Assembly: GCA_950295325.1 (NCBI GenBank) | Contig: OX485805.1 | Span: 30,677,501 to 30,741,500 of the forward strand | Origin: Polytrichum commune | Taxonomy: Eukaryota; Streptophyta; Polytrichopsida; Polytrichales; Polytrichaceae | Direction: 5' to 3' | DNA: 64,000 nt | In this document: one piece after another, positions 22,747 through 35,153 of the stretch | Position numbering within the stretch: position 1 is the first letter of the stretch | Layout: each line of letters begins with the position of its first letter | Translations under genes and position numbers: made by a program | Notes under the pieces: generated by a model | The model's database searches: none | The model's input: only the letters and a program-made list of their open reading frames with translations | What the model was told of the DNA's origin: nothing

Positions 22747-24382
22747 AGGATACTTACGCTTGATTGATAGTTTTTTTGATACAAAAAAAAAGTTGTATTT
22801 TGATTTTTCAAAATATTAGTTTTTCTTAAATATTGTGTAACCCAAAATTGAGGTGAAAAATTATAATAAAATGTATGTGTCAATTGATATTCATTTTGGT
22901 TTTTTAAAATGTCACTTGACTCGTTGGATTTGAAGTTGAACATCAAATGAAATTTGTCAAACACACACGCCATGGATCCCTTAGCCCGAATCTTCCTCCC
23001 CTACAAGTTCGTAGAGGTACTTTAATATCCGCCGGATGTTCTCTTTCTATTCTAGCTTCAAGAAAAAAAACCAAGTATTAAGGTCCTTGATTACATGCCT
23101 GAAATGCCAAGCATAGTCAAGTGGCAAGCTCTCATTAATCAAACAACTCGTTGGAAACTTGGTACCTATCTTCGGACAAAGCATTCTTCCATTTACCAAG
23201 ACACAACTTGAAGACACTGCCAACAACAATCTCACCAAGTGTATACTCTCCAAAATGCTTATCTAGGGAGAGCTCCCAGTGTACGGCGGGCATTTAAGCA
23301 GGTCGGACTCAGATCGATTGATGTGCACTGATTGATATACACACAACGCTTCTTCATCCGATCTCTCAGGCCCTCCGACAGTGGGTTGGGTTTCATGATT
23401 CGGTGAAATTTGCCTGCAAGCTTTCGATATTTTAATGTTTGGAATTGAAGCTTGGAGAACTGCGGGAATGTTGTGCCATAAATTTGATCCGGTGAGGATT
23501 GGAAGAGGCGGTGGCCACATCTCCGTAGGCATTCAATCAGGTGGTGATTAGCTTGTAGCAAATCTGCACATTGTTACAAATTTTCTGTTTTGTTTGGGAG
23601 GGTTTTGGTTATCGGTTGTGCATGCGGAGGCTAGTGATGGAACGTTTGCTGTCTGAGCGTTGGTGTGAGGAGTGGGAAGGTTAATTGGGGGAATGATGGG
23701 ATGATATGGACTCGGATCGCATGTCAGGTTCAATGGGACCTCGCATTTGACGGAGTTTCAGATTTAAAATCGAAAGTTCTTCCTAGATCTAGTCATCTTG
23801 CATTGATTCGAGATCGTCCTTGATTTTCATGCTAGTATATTGCAACAGATTGGCTCCTATGGCATTCAGCCATTTTCGAGTAGTTTTGTTGATAATTGCC
23901 ATGCCGAGGTCGAAGTTTTACTGCATCGCTTTCTCGGGTAATCGCCTCTAATGATTTGAGTGGAACAGATCCCTTTTTGTATCTCTTCGCATCATTCGAG
24001 TGGTTTTATATATCTGTGAAGGAGCTCGAAGATTTTCATCTCTTAGTTTCATCGTAGAGTCAGGCTTGGTCTGGTAATAGGAGTGCACCTGCTCCGCGTC
24101 TCTTCAGCTCCCCGAGCTGGACTGGAAAAGGTTGCTGTGATCGGATTAGGGTCCAGATCATGTGACCTTTTGTTTCGGCAATAGCAACCGCGACATGTCG
24201 ACATAGTTCTTAACGTCTCACGGTTACATTTTTGACGAGTGAACAGAGGGCTGCATGTTGTTCCATACAGTATAATTCATGCACAGGTTTAATATGAGTT
24301 TTATTTCTATATTCCTGGATTGACGTCTTGGATTTGATCTAGCTTTTCAAGTGAAGGGGCTAAAGTTTGAGAGCCCTTCACA
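22747..24382 (+). other. Upstream region of CCD1-b
   Basis: After the hAT remnant (tail to about 22975) the sequence becomes more GC-balanced and single-copy within the window. It probably contains the promoter and 5' untranslated region of CCD1-b. TATA-like strings occur at 24005-24014 (TTTATATATC) and 24268-24274, but neither can be fixed as the promoter. Minus-strand frames at 23047-23253 and 23259-23561 are not recognised. Confidence 0.5.
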
Positions 24383-24631
24383 ATGAAACTCATGAGGGCT
24401 TCAATCTTGAACACTGTTGTTCTGTTTCTGTTTCTGTCAATAAGTTCGCAGACAGAAAGGATGTGGCGGATCCTGGTGCATCATGGGGAATCTGCAGAGA
24501 CCAGAGTGGGAGGCATTGCTGAAGAAAACCTACAAGCCCAAGAGCTCGAATGGGTTGGCAAGTGTGACCACGGGCTTGGCGGCCAAGTTTTGCGACGTTC
24601 TGGAGAGGGCCATCTTGCGGTACTTCGATGA
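24383..24631 (+). other. Upstream open reading frame overlapping the CCD1-b start
   Basis: An 82-codon frame starts 100 bases before the CCD1-b ATG and runs past it in another frame. Its first residues (MKLMRASILNTVVLFLFLS) look like a signal peptide, but the rest is an out-of-frame reading of exon 1. If transcription starts upstream of 24383, this frame would reduce translation of CCD1. It could also be chance, or lie outside the transcript. Confidence 0.3.
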
Positions 24632-24943
24632 CAATAGCAGCAAGAAGGGCATTTACTGGCTCAAGGGCAACTATGGCCCGGTTCCGGAGATGGCCCCGGC
24701 CGCTGACCTCCCCGTTTCTGGCGTCATTCCTGTAAGGCTAATTGTTTGATTTGTGCGCCATTCCTGGAATGTGACTTCGAGATTCGGTGCTTGCAAATTG
24801 GTGCGCAATGTGAAACTTGTGGGTGGGATGATGGGTATGGATTGCGGTGTGTTGAATTCATGTGGTTTATTAGAATTCAGACGGATTTCATCAGGAAGAG
24901 GTTATGCCCTTCACCTGAAAGATTCGCAGGATGAATCACATAC

Positions 24944-25672
24944 TGTTCTCCCTCTTTAGTATGACACGTTTGGGAAACACAAAAAAGGCCGTATTATCCA
25001 GGTGTCGTCTTCTCATTAATATGACAAATGGCATAAAGTCAATGTATTATTGAGGTAACATGAAAACATAAGTAATATGAGCTTAAATTTATATATACTT
25101 GTACGAGTTTAAGCAATTTAGATGGTATGAAATTATAACCTATAGCTCCAAACAAATACAAATATATTTAAGAACTCTTGAATTAAAAGTCCAAATATCT
25201 TTGGTGTTATCTACTGTCATCTTATCTAACTTCCCTACTAACTTTTGAAAACTAATAATTTCATTAACACCAAAATGTAAAGAGTTATTTTTTAAGAAAC
25301 TAGACAAAAATCATGCATGACGTTTAGCATCAAGAATATTATATCACCAAATGTACAAGGCAACATACTAAGCAAGAGGCCACTCTAACCCTAACCATGC
25401 CCATTCTACACTAGTAAACTTAATTACCATTGAGTTCCCAATGACAAGTGAAGTTCCCAAGTAGTTCCCAAGTGAAAATGGATGTAGTTTAGATGTACAT
25501 AATATAGATGAAATGTTTTTTTAGCATTAACTACCTCTCTAATATGACAAAAAGGATATTCTAAATATCACATTATCAAGTGTTGTAGTCGTGTAAACGA
25601 GGGAGTTTTGAACTAAAAAGTTTGGTCTTGCAAAAATGTGTCGTAACATCAAGGTTGTCGTATAAATGAGTG
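24944..25672. mobile_element. Dispersed AT-rich repeat in CCD1-b intron 1
   Basis: It starts TGTTCTCCCTCTTTAGTATG and ends GTCGTATAAATGAGTG, matching in reverse the ends of the 18701-19091 repeat. Shared internal pieces include AATAATTTCATTAACACCAAA and ATATGACAAA. It is about 340 bases longer than that copy. No clear target duplication was found. Confidence 0.55.
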
Positions 25673-25828
25673 TCATATTAACAAGGTTAGATTGTATTCA
25701 CTTCAAGTACATCCACCCCCGGGTACGCAACTCCCATATTATACGCAGGGGGCATCGTACTTAGAACGGCTTAGAGGACGGCTTTTGTAAAATTATATCA
25801 AATTATGCCAAATTAAAATGATCAAAAA

Positions 25829-25960
25829 GTTGGGTGAAGACCAAATTAAATAAAATGAGATGAAAAGAAAGTTGGGTAAAGACCAAATTAAATAAAATGA
25901 GATGAAAAAAAAGTTGGGTGAAGACCAAATTAAATAAATGAGATGAAAAAAAAGTTGGGT
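25829..25960. repeat. 42-bp tandem repeat in CCD1-b intron 1
   Basis: Four copies of a unit containing GTTGGGTGAAGACCAAATTA begin at 25829, 25871, 25913 and 25954, spaced 42, 42 and 41 bases. The last copy is incomplete. Confidence 0.9.
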
Positions 25961-27639
25961 TGCATATTTATTATGCCTCCCATTAAAATTATAATTCATT
26001 CACAATGTTAAAATTTTATTAAAAAGTCCAAAAAGTTGGGTAGTTTGACCTATGGTACCTGTATTAAACAAATCATATAATTAGGTTTTTAATGCAATTA
26101 TATGCTTCAAAATATGTTCATTTCCTATATATAATTACATTTTTGGATTCCTTGTTAGAAGGGCTACAAGGGTTTCCTACATTAAAACAAATTGTATCAC
26201 TCAATATTGGACTAAAACGCATTATAAGTGATTATAATCAGGACCATATAATACAGGAGTTGCGTACTCGGGCATCCACCTAACTTAGAACATGTCATGT
26301 GGTTCAACGTAATAGATTGTTGACAAAGTTTTTCTAAATGATGTGGAGAATCTTTTCCTGTTGGATGGCAACCAATTTGAATTTTGAAATTTGTGGGTGG
26401 AGTGATGGGTATGGATTGCGGTGTGTTCCATTTATGTGTTTTTTGTTGATTTATTAGAATCTAGGGATTCATCAGGAAGAGATTATGCCCTCCACCTGAA
26501 AGTTTCATAAAATGAAACATACATTCAATTCAAGCAAATCCATCTAGTAACTTAAGGTAGACGTGTCTTCGACAGATAGGTTTTCTCTTTACACCCACTT
26601 CTTGTAGGATATGAAACACTCAATTACTGCGAGATGATTAGTAAATCAAAATTTAGCATGTAGCCATTTGCCTAATAATTTTTGGAGCTCATTTGAATGT
26701 CTCATTCATTATCAAAGTGAAGATTTTCAACTCATTTAGTGGTCATATAACTCAACCATGCTGACTATTGAGCCTAGAATGACTATTGAGCTTCCAGTCG
26801 TGTGCTTAGGGGGGTAGTGCCCCCAAGCTTGAGACCACAATGTGGTCTCGAATAACATTAGGGGTTAAGGAATGGCTTTTGGGTGGACGTAGCTATCAGC
26901 CAATACCTAACTGATAAGTACTCCTTGCTATAGTGCATGGGGAAGTCCAATTTAGACGATCGTGAAGCACTTTGAATCCTAGATACCACATGGCAACTCA
27001 CAAGTTTGTCAACTTCTGATTGTTGGCAGGATTGCTTGAATGGAGAGTTTGTGCAAGTTGGTCCAAACCCAAAGTTTGCGCCCATTGCTTCATACCATTG
27101 GTGAGATTTCGTGTGAGATTTCCTAACCATTTTGTGTAAGGTACATGTGGGTCTTATGTGGTCGCTCATCTTGATTGGATGCCTATATTTAAGTGGTACA
27201 TAACAAAGCTTTTAATCAAAAATGGATATGAGAAAGACATGTGTTATGATGAGGTTGGACTATGTGCTCAAAACATAGACACCGTTCTAGCTTGGATATT
27301 GAACTTGATTTGGGAGGACCTATGAGATCACTCAAAGAGAAAGAGGCTCCTCAATTTGACCCCTGATAATTTTTACATTTCAACTCCGTTTGTGAAACTT
27401 GAAATGGTGGTCCTTATTACTTACAAAAGTTGCTAACTGGTTGGATGAGACAATTCCCATTCCAATCCAATGGCCGAAATTGGTTGTGGAGTCCAAAGTG
27501 CCCACAACAGGGCTTATCTACCTGTGCTCTTTGATGTTGCTTCTCTGGTTCACTGAAATAGGTCAAGTTTAGTGTAGTAGCTTAGAGTGAACCAACATCA
27601 CATACGACACTGATGAGGATGTGTGTAACTTTTTTGCAG

Positions 27640-27654
27640 GTTTGATGGAGATGG
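27640..27654 (+). CDS. CCD1: 15-nt microexon (exon 3) of CCD1-b
   Basis: The exon lies between TTTTTTGCAG and GTGCGT. It completes the Trp codon split after exon 2, encodes FDGD and gives the first two bases of a Gly codon finished by exon 4. Together exons 2-4 restore the conserved CCD stretch YHW-FDGDG-MLHG. Without it the reading frame would be kept but this conserved motif would be lost. Confidence 0.85.
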
Positions 27655-30600
27655 GTGCGTGACAGATCTCTTCCTTTTGTTTGTCCTTCAATTTCCAGAT
27701 TAAAGTCCTATGCAGCTACGTCCTGCAAGTTAAAAAAATCATAGATCAGGTCAGGATCAGTTTCTAAGCGAATCCCCAATTAGGACCACATTATAATCTC
27801 ATGGCAAGGTAGGAAGCTGATAATTTTTCTGCCACAGAATGCTCCATGGATTAAGAATGAAGGATGGAAATGCCACTTATGTGGCACGGTATGTGCGGAC
27901 CAGCAGATTACAACAAGAGGAGAAGTTCGGCAGATCAATGTTTGTCAAGGTACTTCAATTCCCTTGACCTCCTAGTTCTTCAAATTTTCCCACACATTCG
28001 AAGTAGCTGGGTTTCAAAAAGAATAAAGAAAAAAGGACAGCATGAATCATAGTCTATTCGCTTGCAGAGTACTGCCTCAAACAAGTGGTGGACTCTTTCT
28101 AACGGTTATAACGGGGGCAACTTGGTCAGCCATTATTCTTCCTCTAAAAAGGCTTTCAGGCCTTTGGTACCCACGACTTCTAAGATGACTGATTGACCTG
28201 GTGCCCCCACAATGTTTGGGTGGACCATAGCAGGTAACACTAGCATGACGAGCAGATTTCACATAAGGTCTGCCAGATGTGGATAATGGAACAAACCTTA
28301 TTTTCCTGATTTTGAGTACATAAATTCTGCACAACCATGTCCAGAATAATCTAGATAAGTTTTCACAATATCTTGCGCTTCCAATTTGTGCCCAAATCCT
28401 TCTAAGAGCTGGGTTCAGTATCTGATCATCAGATGTTTTCACAATCACACATTGCAGAAGAAACACATACTTTGATTTGATTTTCATTCTGACTTATTCC
28501 ACAGTTTGGGAGAATGTTGTCAAGAATATATTTGCTTTCTGTTATGAGACAATTGCACCAAGTAAGATTGTTATGTTGTTTTCAACAATCATATGTTGCA
28601 GATTGGAGATGTGCGAGCAGTGTCAGGTATCTTGTACATCATGCTTGAGATACTTCGGGTTAAACTTGGGGTTCTTGATATATCAAATGGCAGGCAAACA
28701 GGTGCATTGCTTGAAACCTTTTTCAAGAATTGGACACGGGTTTGCCAATGTTCCAAAGGGTTCTGTGATGACGTTCTAGAATATTTTTAGAATTTGAAAC
28801 ATGGTCTACACTCTGAATATTGAAAATCATCTTTGATTGTATCTTTGTGAATGCTTGATGCTTATGTTGATGACAAGACTTGTGGTTTTACAGGAAATAC
28901 TGCTTTAAAATACCATCATAACCGATTTCTGGCACTCAATGACGGCGACAAACCTTGTGAGTTTACCTCACCCAAGGAAGGATCTTCGAATGTGATACAG
29001 GAAGTTCTGGTCTAGTGTACAAAACGTGAATCCTGAATTACTGAATTCTTTTGCTGCTTGACATCAATGTAGATATCATCAAGGTCTTGGAAGATGGTGA
29101 TTTGGAGACACTGGGACGCGAGGATTATGAGGGCCGATTGAACCATCCCTTGACTGCTCATCCCAAACTGGATCCCGTTACAGGTCCAATCTTTATACGC
29201 TCAACATGTCTTGAAATATTTGAAGAGAAACATGAGTTTGTAGCAACTGGAGTTCCAGTAACATGAACAATAAGGTACATGGGTCTTAAATGATTACTTT
29301 TTTCGACAAGCTCACTTCTCATAGGATATTAAAAACGCAATTAGTATGAGATGATTAGCAAATCCAAATGAAGGCCATAGCCATTTTTGTCATGATTTTC
29401 GGACATCAAATGAGTATCTAATTGGTTTCAATCTGAAGATTTTCTTTATTTCTTAAATGATCCCATAGATTTCTACAACTATGTTGATTATTGAACCTAG
29501 AATAGTTAACAAACTTAGAGCATGTAGTCCAATCTTTTTCAAATACATGTCTTTTTGGTATCCATTCTTAAATTCACACCTAACCATAGGTGTCCGATAA
29601 AGATAAGTAAGTGATTTAGATCCCCTCACCTTGCTTACCTAATGAAGAAATTCAAAGAAGAACTACCAAGCAATCTACTCATACCTGTGTGTATTACCAA
29701 TCTTGTGTGGGCATCTTAAAATTGTATGGCAATTGCATGTGTGGTTGTAGGAGAGTTGTTCATCTTTGGATTAGACATAGAAAAGCCACCACACATGCAA
29801 TATCGTGTTATCTCCAAAGATGGAATCATCACCGACCCTGTCGTGATCACCATACCAAGAGGAGTTCTTATGCATGACTTTGCCATCACCGAACACTATG
29901 CAATTTTCATGGATCTTCCTCTTGGCTTAGATTTGCAGGTAGCCATTCCCCATTTTTCAACTTGATTGGGACAAGGTAATTAATCATCTGACAAATATCT
30001 TAACTTCATCAACTCAAGTAAGTGATGTGATTTGTGTAGGGTATGGCGCAAGGCAAAATGGCTATGAAGTTTGATGATACTAAAGCATCAAGACTTGGAG
30101 TGCTCCCACGATATGCCCCAAATGAGGCTCAAATTGAGTGGTTCACAATCCCAACTTGCTTCATTTTCCACAATGGTAAAGAGGGATCACACCTAGTCCT
30201 CACCACACATTTGTGGTCCAACATGCTTGGGTTAGTGCATTTTCATTGACAACAGATCCAATGGCTTGGAGGTATTCATCATAATTTCTCGAGACAAAAT
30301 GTTCATGTTGAAATAATCTAGTATTGAACTAGTATCATATACTACCAATTGACTTTCATATTTCTCATTCTCACGAATTGTGTGTCACATTATACTACTA
30401 CTTTTAAAAATGTTAATCTAAGAATAATAAACATTTTGTACCATGATCATGTTATACACCTCTAGGTGTAATCTCAATATAAACGTCACATATAGAATTC
30501 ACACTTGGAAGTTTGTGATGTTACCAGTGAATGCTTGGGAAGAAGGCGATGAAGTCGTGTTGTATTCATGTCAACTTCCTCGAGCAGAACTCACTCTACT

Positions 30601-30856
30601 CTTTGACGAATTTGAGCCTGAACAAAGCTTGTGAGTTGAAGCGATTTCCATTGTTGTTCACCTTTGTTCCTTTTCACAAGTATTCATCAGTCTATAATTT
30701 GAATGAGATTCTTCTAATAGTTAGATTATTTCCGACTGTTTTTTGAGCTCTAAAATATATTATGATTACTGGTTGTGTAGATACGAGTTCAGGTTGAACC
30801 TCAAGACAGGTGAGGTGAAGCAAACACAACTCTCCAATCTCATCACAGACTTTCCG

Positions 30857-30859
30857 TGA
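30857..30859 (+). other. In-frame TGA in exon 11 of CCD1-b
   Basis: The stop lies between DFP and INEKYIG, where CCD1 proteins have Arg. One C-to-T change in a CGA codon would produce it. The alternative donor at CAG|GTGAGG within the exon would shift the frame, so simple alternative splicing does not rescue the reading frame. Confidence 0.85.
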
Positions 30860-33012
30860 ATAAATGAGAAGTATATTGGAAGGTATATTTAAATTGCATA
30901 GTTTGTGTTGTGATTCTATGGATTTAAAAACTTGACCACAAATTATCTTTTTATTTGAGCAATTAATACGGAGTTGTTGATATTGGAAGCGTACTTTTTA
31001 TGCTGCATGTGCAGAAAGCATAGGTACACATACAATGGCGTCATCAACAAGACGCACAAAATGGTGGGTCTTGCAAAATACAACCTCAGTAAAAAGCCGC
31101 ACCTAGGCCGAAAGGTTTTAGAAGTTGGAGGGAATGTTGATGGTATATTTGTGCATGGACCGGGCCGGTTTGGGTCTGAAGCAGTTTTTGTGCCACGAGA
31201 CCCCAATGTTGAAGAAGCAGAAGAAGATGATGGCTACTTGATTTGCTTTGTGCACGATGAAAACAATGGGTAGGTGCCAATCACTCCTAAACTTGTTTAA
31301 CCCTTAAATGCAGGGGGGTCAAGTTCAAATCAAAGAACTAGTCAATTACAAATGAGATCTCCAACTCATTTTTATAATACAAGAGAAAGTTGCAACGAGG
31401 GAACTTTAGACTACACCTTACAGTTGAAGAAAGATCATTGTCATTGATTCTCACTAAATCATACTGGAATCTCAACAATATTTTATGACATCGAATTACT
31501 AAGATTTCATGACAAATTAATATTACTTTAGCTTTGAAGTTTACTTTGATTTTGAGAAAAATGAGTTTCAAATTTCAGAAACAATTTCGTTCCTTACTTC
31601 AAATATTAAATGTTTGTAACCAAGAAAACATTTGACAATTTTAACCAGTTCAAGGTCCACCCCAAAAATATGCAGATCATCACAATCACTTCATTCGAGG
31701 TGATGTTTACTAGTTCCAAGTGCAAGAAACAATATCTATCTTGAAAATGTCCACATGCACTTTTGGCTTCTTGGGCATTAATGGGTTATTGAACTAAGTT
31801 ATGTAAATTCTTACCTTGGGGAAAATATTTGTAGGGAATCAGAGGTTATGATTATTGATGCCAAGACCATGGCACTTGAACCAGTGGCAGTTGTGAAGTT
31901 GCCACAAAGAGTTCCTTATGGATTCCATGCCCTTTTTATGTCAGAGGTTTGTAAACCACTCACAACCTCTCCCTGGTGTTAGTATGCACTAGATTTCATT
32001 CTGATTGATCTCGTGTGAAGGATCACCGCATGCTTGGTGATGTTGTATTCATAATCAAAACATTAGATTATCATTGTGTACCCCTTGAAATATCTTAAAT
32101 ATTTGCATTTGGATCATCACAAGCCATAAGTGACAGAAAATATGTTTGTCTTGCATTGAATTGTGCAGGAGCAACTGAGGACACAACATTACAAATAGAA
32201 AAAAAAACTCTGATCTCCGAAGAAGGCAAGAGTGTGTTTGTTCGTAGGACATCCTTGGTCACATCGGAAGGACAATGACATTACATGTAAAACTACTTCA
32301 TCTTTTGCAGGGAGTAAACACTACATTAGTAACTAAATAATCATCACTGGTAACCGGTAACATGCGCTTGTTATTATTAGATATCTTTTAATAGAGGTGT
32401 TACGTCCTCTATGTGTTTCTGCTAGTTTGTTGCCCCTATTGGTATCTTCTGCTGCTGCTGCTAGGTGAATCTGCTGTTGCTGCTGCTAGATCATTTCTTC
32501 CTCCTCTCTGCTGCTGCTACAAGGTTTTTCTTCCTCCCCTCTCCTGCAGCTAGGTGTTTCTTCCCTCATGTGGCTCTTCCTCCCTGGAGATCACATGTGG
32601 GGGGTTCTTATACATTGTGGGATCATGTCCCACCTCTCGAGGTTTAGGGTTTAGGCTCAGAGTATGATCACACACAGAATTCGAGGACTTATTGTCCCCT
32701 GAAACCAGTCTCCACACCACCCATCGAGGCAAACCCCCCTCTCTTTAGCACGCTCTTTCAATCCTTACATAAAGACTGCCTAGATCTGATTTGCATTTGT
32801 TGTCCTTAGGTTGATGTGGTTTTCTTGTGTGGGAGGGGGAGGATCTAAGTTCAGTTTGGTGCATGTGTGAGAGTGTGAGAGGTCACAAGTAGGTAGGCCG
32901 AACTGTGACAGTGCGCCGCAGCCACAGACAAGTGCCGAGTATGTGTGAAGTATTTGTTTGTGTAGATGATAAGTGAGAGTATATGTTTGTGTATATGATA
33001 TGTCACATAGAC

Positions 33013-34200
33013 ACCCTCTCGGAACCGAGAGGGTGGTGGAGGGGTAGGATCCCCACATCAGATTTTGTTGTGGGACCTAGTTTTGAACAGGCATAACTTC
33101 CTCAATACTTGCCTGAATGTGGCAAGTGAGTACTCCATTGGCATCTACAAGAAGCGTAGATGAAGATGAAGTGGTCTTTTGTTAAAATCAGAGTTTGTAT
33201 GAGGAAGTTATGATGGTCTGAAGTTTCTAGGGGCTTCTAGGCCTACCGGCTAAGGGAAAATGTATACTTGGCCCCAACTCTTGGTAAGGACCCTCTCGGT
33301 TCCGAGAGGGTGTAGGGGGTAGGATCTCCACACTTGATTTTCATCATTTGAGCTAGGTTGCTTGTATGTGTTGAATGATTATTGGTGCAGCTAATATGTG
33401 CAAGTTAAGGAGTATGGTAGTATAAGGAGGCCAAATCTTGATTGGTTAGGTTAGGTTAAAAATAATTTCAAGTTAAGAAGTTGGGACATATAGAGACCCG
33501 AGAGGGTGTTGGGGGGAGGATCTTCACACCAGATTTTGATTGTTGAGGTCGAGATGCTACTATGTAGAAAATGTTTGCAATCCTTGATTTAGTTACAAGG
33601 TTGGGGGTTGGGTACAACTCAGACCCTCTCGGTTGCGAGAGGGTGGTAGAGATAGTATATGAGGGCCGGATTTTAGATTGTTAAGGCCGAGATACTAGTA
33701 TGTATTTCATGTTTGATACTCCTTCAACTAGTTAAGAGGTAGGGGATTGGGTGCAACTAAGACCCTCTCGGTTCGGAGAGGGTGGTAGGGATAGTATATG
33801 TGGGCCTGATTTTAGATTGTTAAGGCCGAGATGTTGGTATGTATTCCATGTTTGAAACTCGTTCAACTAGTTAAGAGGTAGGGGGTTGGGTGCAACTTAG
33901 ACCCTCTCGGTTCCGAGAGGGTGGTAGTCTCAGTAAATGTGGGCCTGATTTTAGAATGTAAGGCTGAGATGCAGGTATGTATTCCATGTTTGAAACTCGT
34001 TCAACTAGTTAAGAGGTAAGGGGGTTGGGTGCAATTGAGACCCTCTCGGTTCCGAGAGGGTGGTAGGGATAGTATATGTGGGCCTGATTTTAGAATGTTA
34101 AGGCCGAGATGCAGGTATGTATTCCATGTTTGAAACTCGTTCAACTAGTTAAGAGGTAGGGGATTGGGTGCAACTTAGACACTCTCAGTTCCAAGAGGGT
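33013..34200. repeat. 139-bp tandem repeat with a conserved hairpin
   Basis: The palindrome ACCCTCTCGG-TT-CCGAGAGGGT recurs at 33013, 33290, 33623, 33762, 33901, 34040 and 34179, with a half copy near 33495. The last five are spaced exactly 139 bases. The unit also holds GGGTGCAACTTAG, GTGGGCCTGATTTTAGA and TTCAACTAGTTAAGAGGTA. Each palindrome would form a 10-bp stem with a 2-base loop. The last copy is mutated (ACACTCTCAG...CAAGAGGGT). Confidence 0.92.
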
Positions 34201-34634
34201 GGTAGGGATAGTATATGTGACTGACACAGTCCTAAACGACTAAATCCATTGGAGAATAAGTTGTTCTTCAAGTTGTTAAGTCACCATGGACTCGTCACAA
34301 AGGACCTAAATCCTATGTCCTCGATCCAAGTGTAGTTGGTCTCGTGGTTTTTCATATGCACCCATGTAGGTATAAGAATGTGTCATGCTGGAATTAATTT
34401 TATGGTATGCGTGGTGTCAAAGAGCATGTAGGACATTCTGCAATGAAAACGAAACTGGTCTTTCTTCATTCACACCGCCATGCTCCTGTTGTGCTATTTG
34501 TGATTTTCAGAATTGGTATTGATGACCGAGTAATTTCATTTCAATGCGATTGAATACTATAGAGAATGAGTTGTTCTGGACCATTTAAGTCACTAAGGAC
34601 CAGCTATGAAGGACCCTAAATCATGCATACATTA

Positions 34635-35153
34635 CACGGGTAGATCACTCTAAGGCATTCTTGTGCACCACGTGCGGCTGGGGGTTTTTTGTTTTGGGGC
34701 TATTTACCTTCAAGGGTTGAATTAAAGCCTCCCTATAATTACTTAAATTTCAAAAATGGCCCATTTGTTTGCACCCTTTCATTACTTATATTATCCAAGT
34801 CATTGCAATTTTTTGTACTCTATATTCCTTTTAACGACGGTGCGTTCCCTTTTCATCCATTTTTGGACGGACGGAAATCCCAATTATCATCCATCCCCAT
34901 GAGTCCTAAGCCCATTTACATACCATACTAAACATACCTTCTAGGATCCTTATCTTCAGCCCCTATATTAATTTTACAAAAAAATAATGGCCCACGTTGT
35001 ATGTCCATCTAACTTACTTATAATGGGATTGTCTACATTTAATGGCCCCTTCATTATTTGGAATTCCTTTATAATTTTTATTTCAAATGATTTTAATCCT
35101 CTCTATATTATGCCGCACATCGTTTTTAAAATGCACTAAGTGATCTACCCGTG
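34635..35153. mobile_element. 519-bp hAT-type MITE
   Basis: Perfect 15-base terminal inverted repeats (CACGGGTAGATCACT) are flanked by the 8-base direct repeat ATACATTA (34627-34634 and 35154-35161). The interior is non-coding. The 80-codon frame at 34689 is incidental. Confidence 0.92.

Larger units (their letters stand above)
24732..27029 (+). other. CCD1-b intron 1, enlarged by repeats
   Basis: This 2.3-kb intron separates codon 83 from exon 2. It contains the repeat at 24944-25672, a 42-bp tandem array near 25829-25960, and two copies of a roughly 115-base segment (24812-24924 and 26386-26506) on either side of that material. No open frame of interest is seen. The other introns are 93 to 652 bases long and unremarkable. 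Confidence 0.85.
24483..32198 (+). pseudogene. CCD1: Carotenoid cleavage dioxygenase 1 (CCD1-b), one nonsense codon
   Basis: Fourteen exons read in phase with GT-AG borders: 24483-24731, 27030-27100, 27640-27654, 27838-27949, 28602-28701, 28894-28956, 29073-29183, 29751-29938, 30040-30175, 30528-30630, 30781-30882, 31015-31269, 31835-31946 and 32169-32198. They total 1647 nt, or 549 codons with the stop, close to the roughly 540 residues usual for plant CCD1. Family motifs appear in order: GNYGPVPE near residue 65, LNGEFVQVGPNPKF near 86, FDGDG near 108, TAHPK (His233), MHDFAIT (His282), CFIFHN (His347) and YGFHALF (His533). The four histidines are the iron ligands. CCD1 cleaves carotenoids at the 9,10 bonds in the cytosol, and no transit peptide is seen here. 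Codon 409 (30857-30859) is TGA in place of Arg, so the product would lack the last quarter and His533. Otherwise no frame or splice defect is visible. The start fits the family; an upstream ATG at 24383 is out of frame. Confidence 0.9.

Noticed and set aside
23047..23561. Minus-strand frames upstream of CCD1-b
   Set aside because: No family is recognised and the frames overlap. They lie in the presumed promoter region.
30974..31273. A separate gene at the 99-codon frame
   Set aside because: It is exon 12 of CCD1-b; the ATG lies in the preceding intron.
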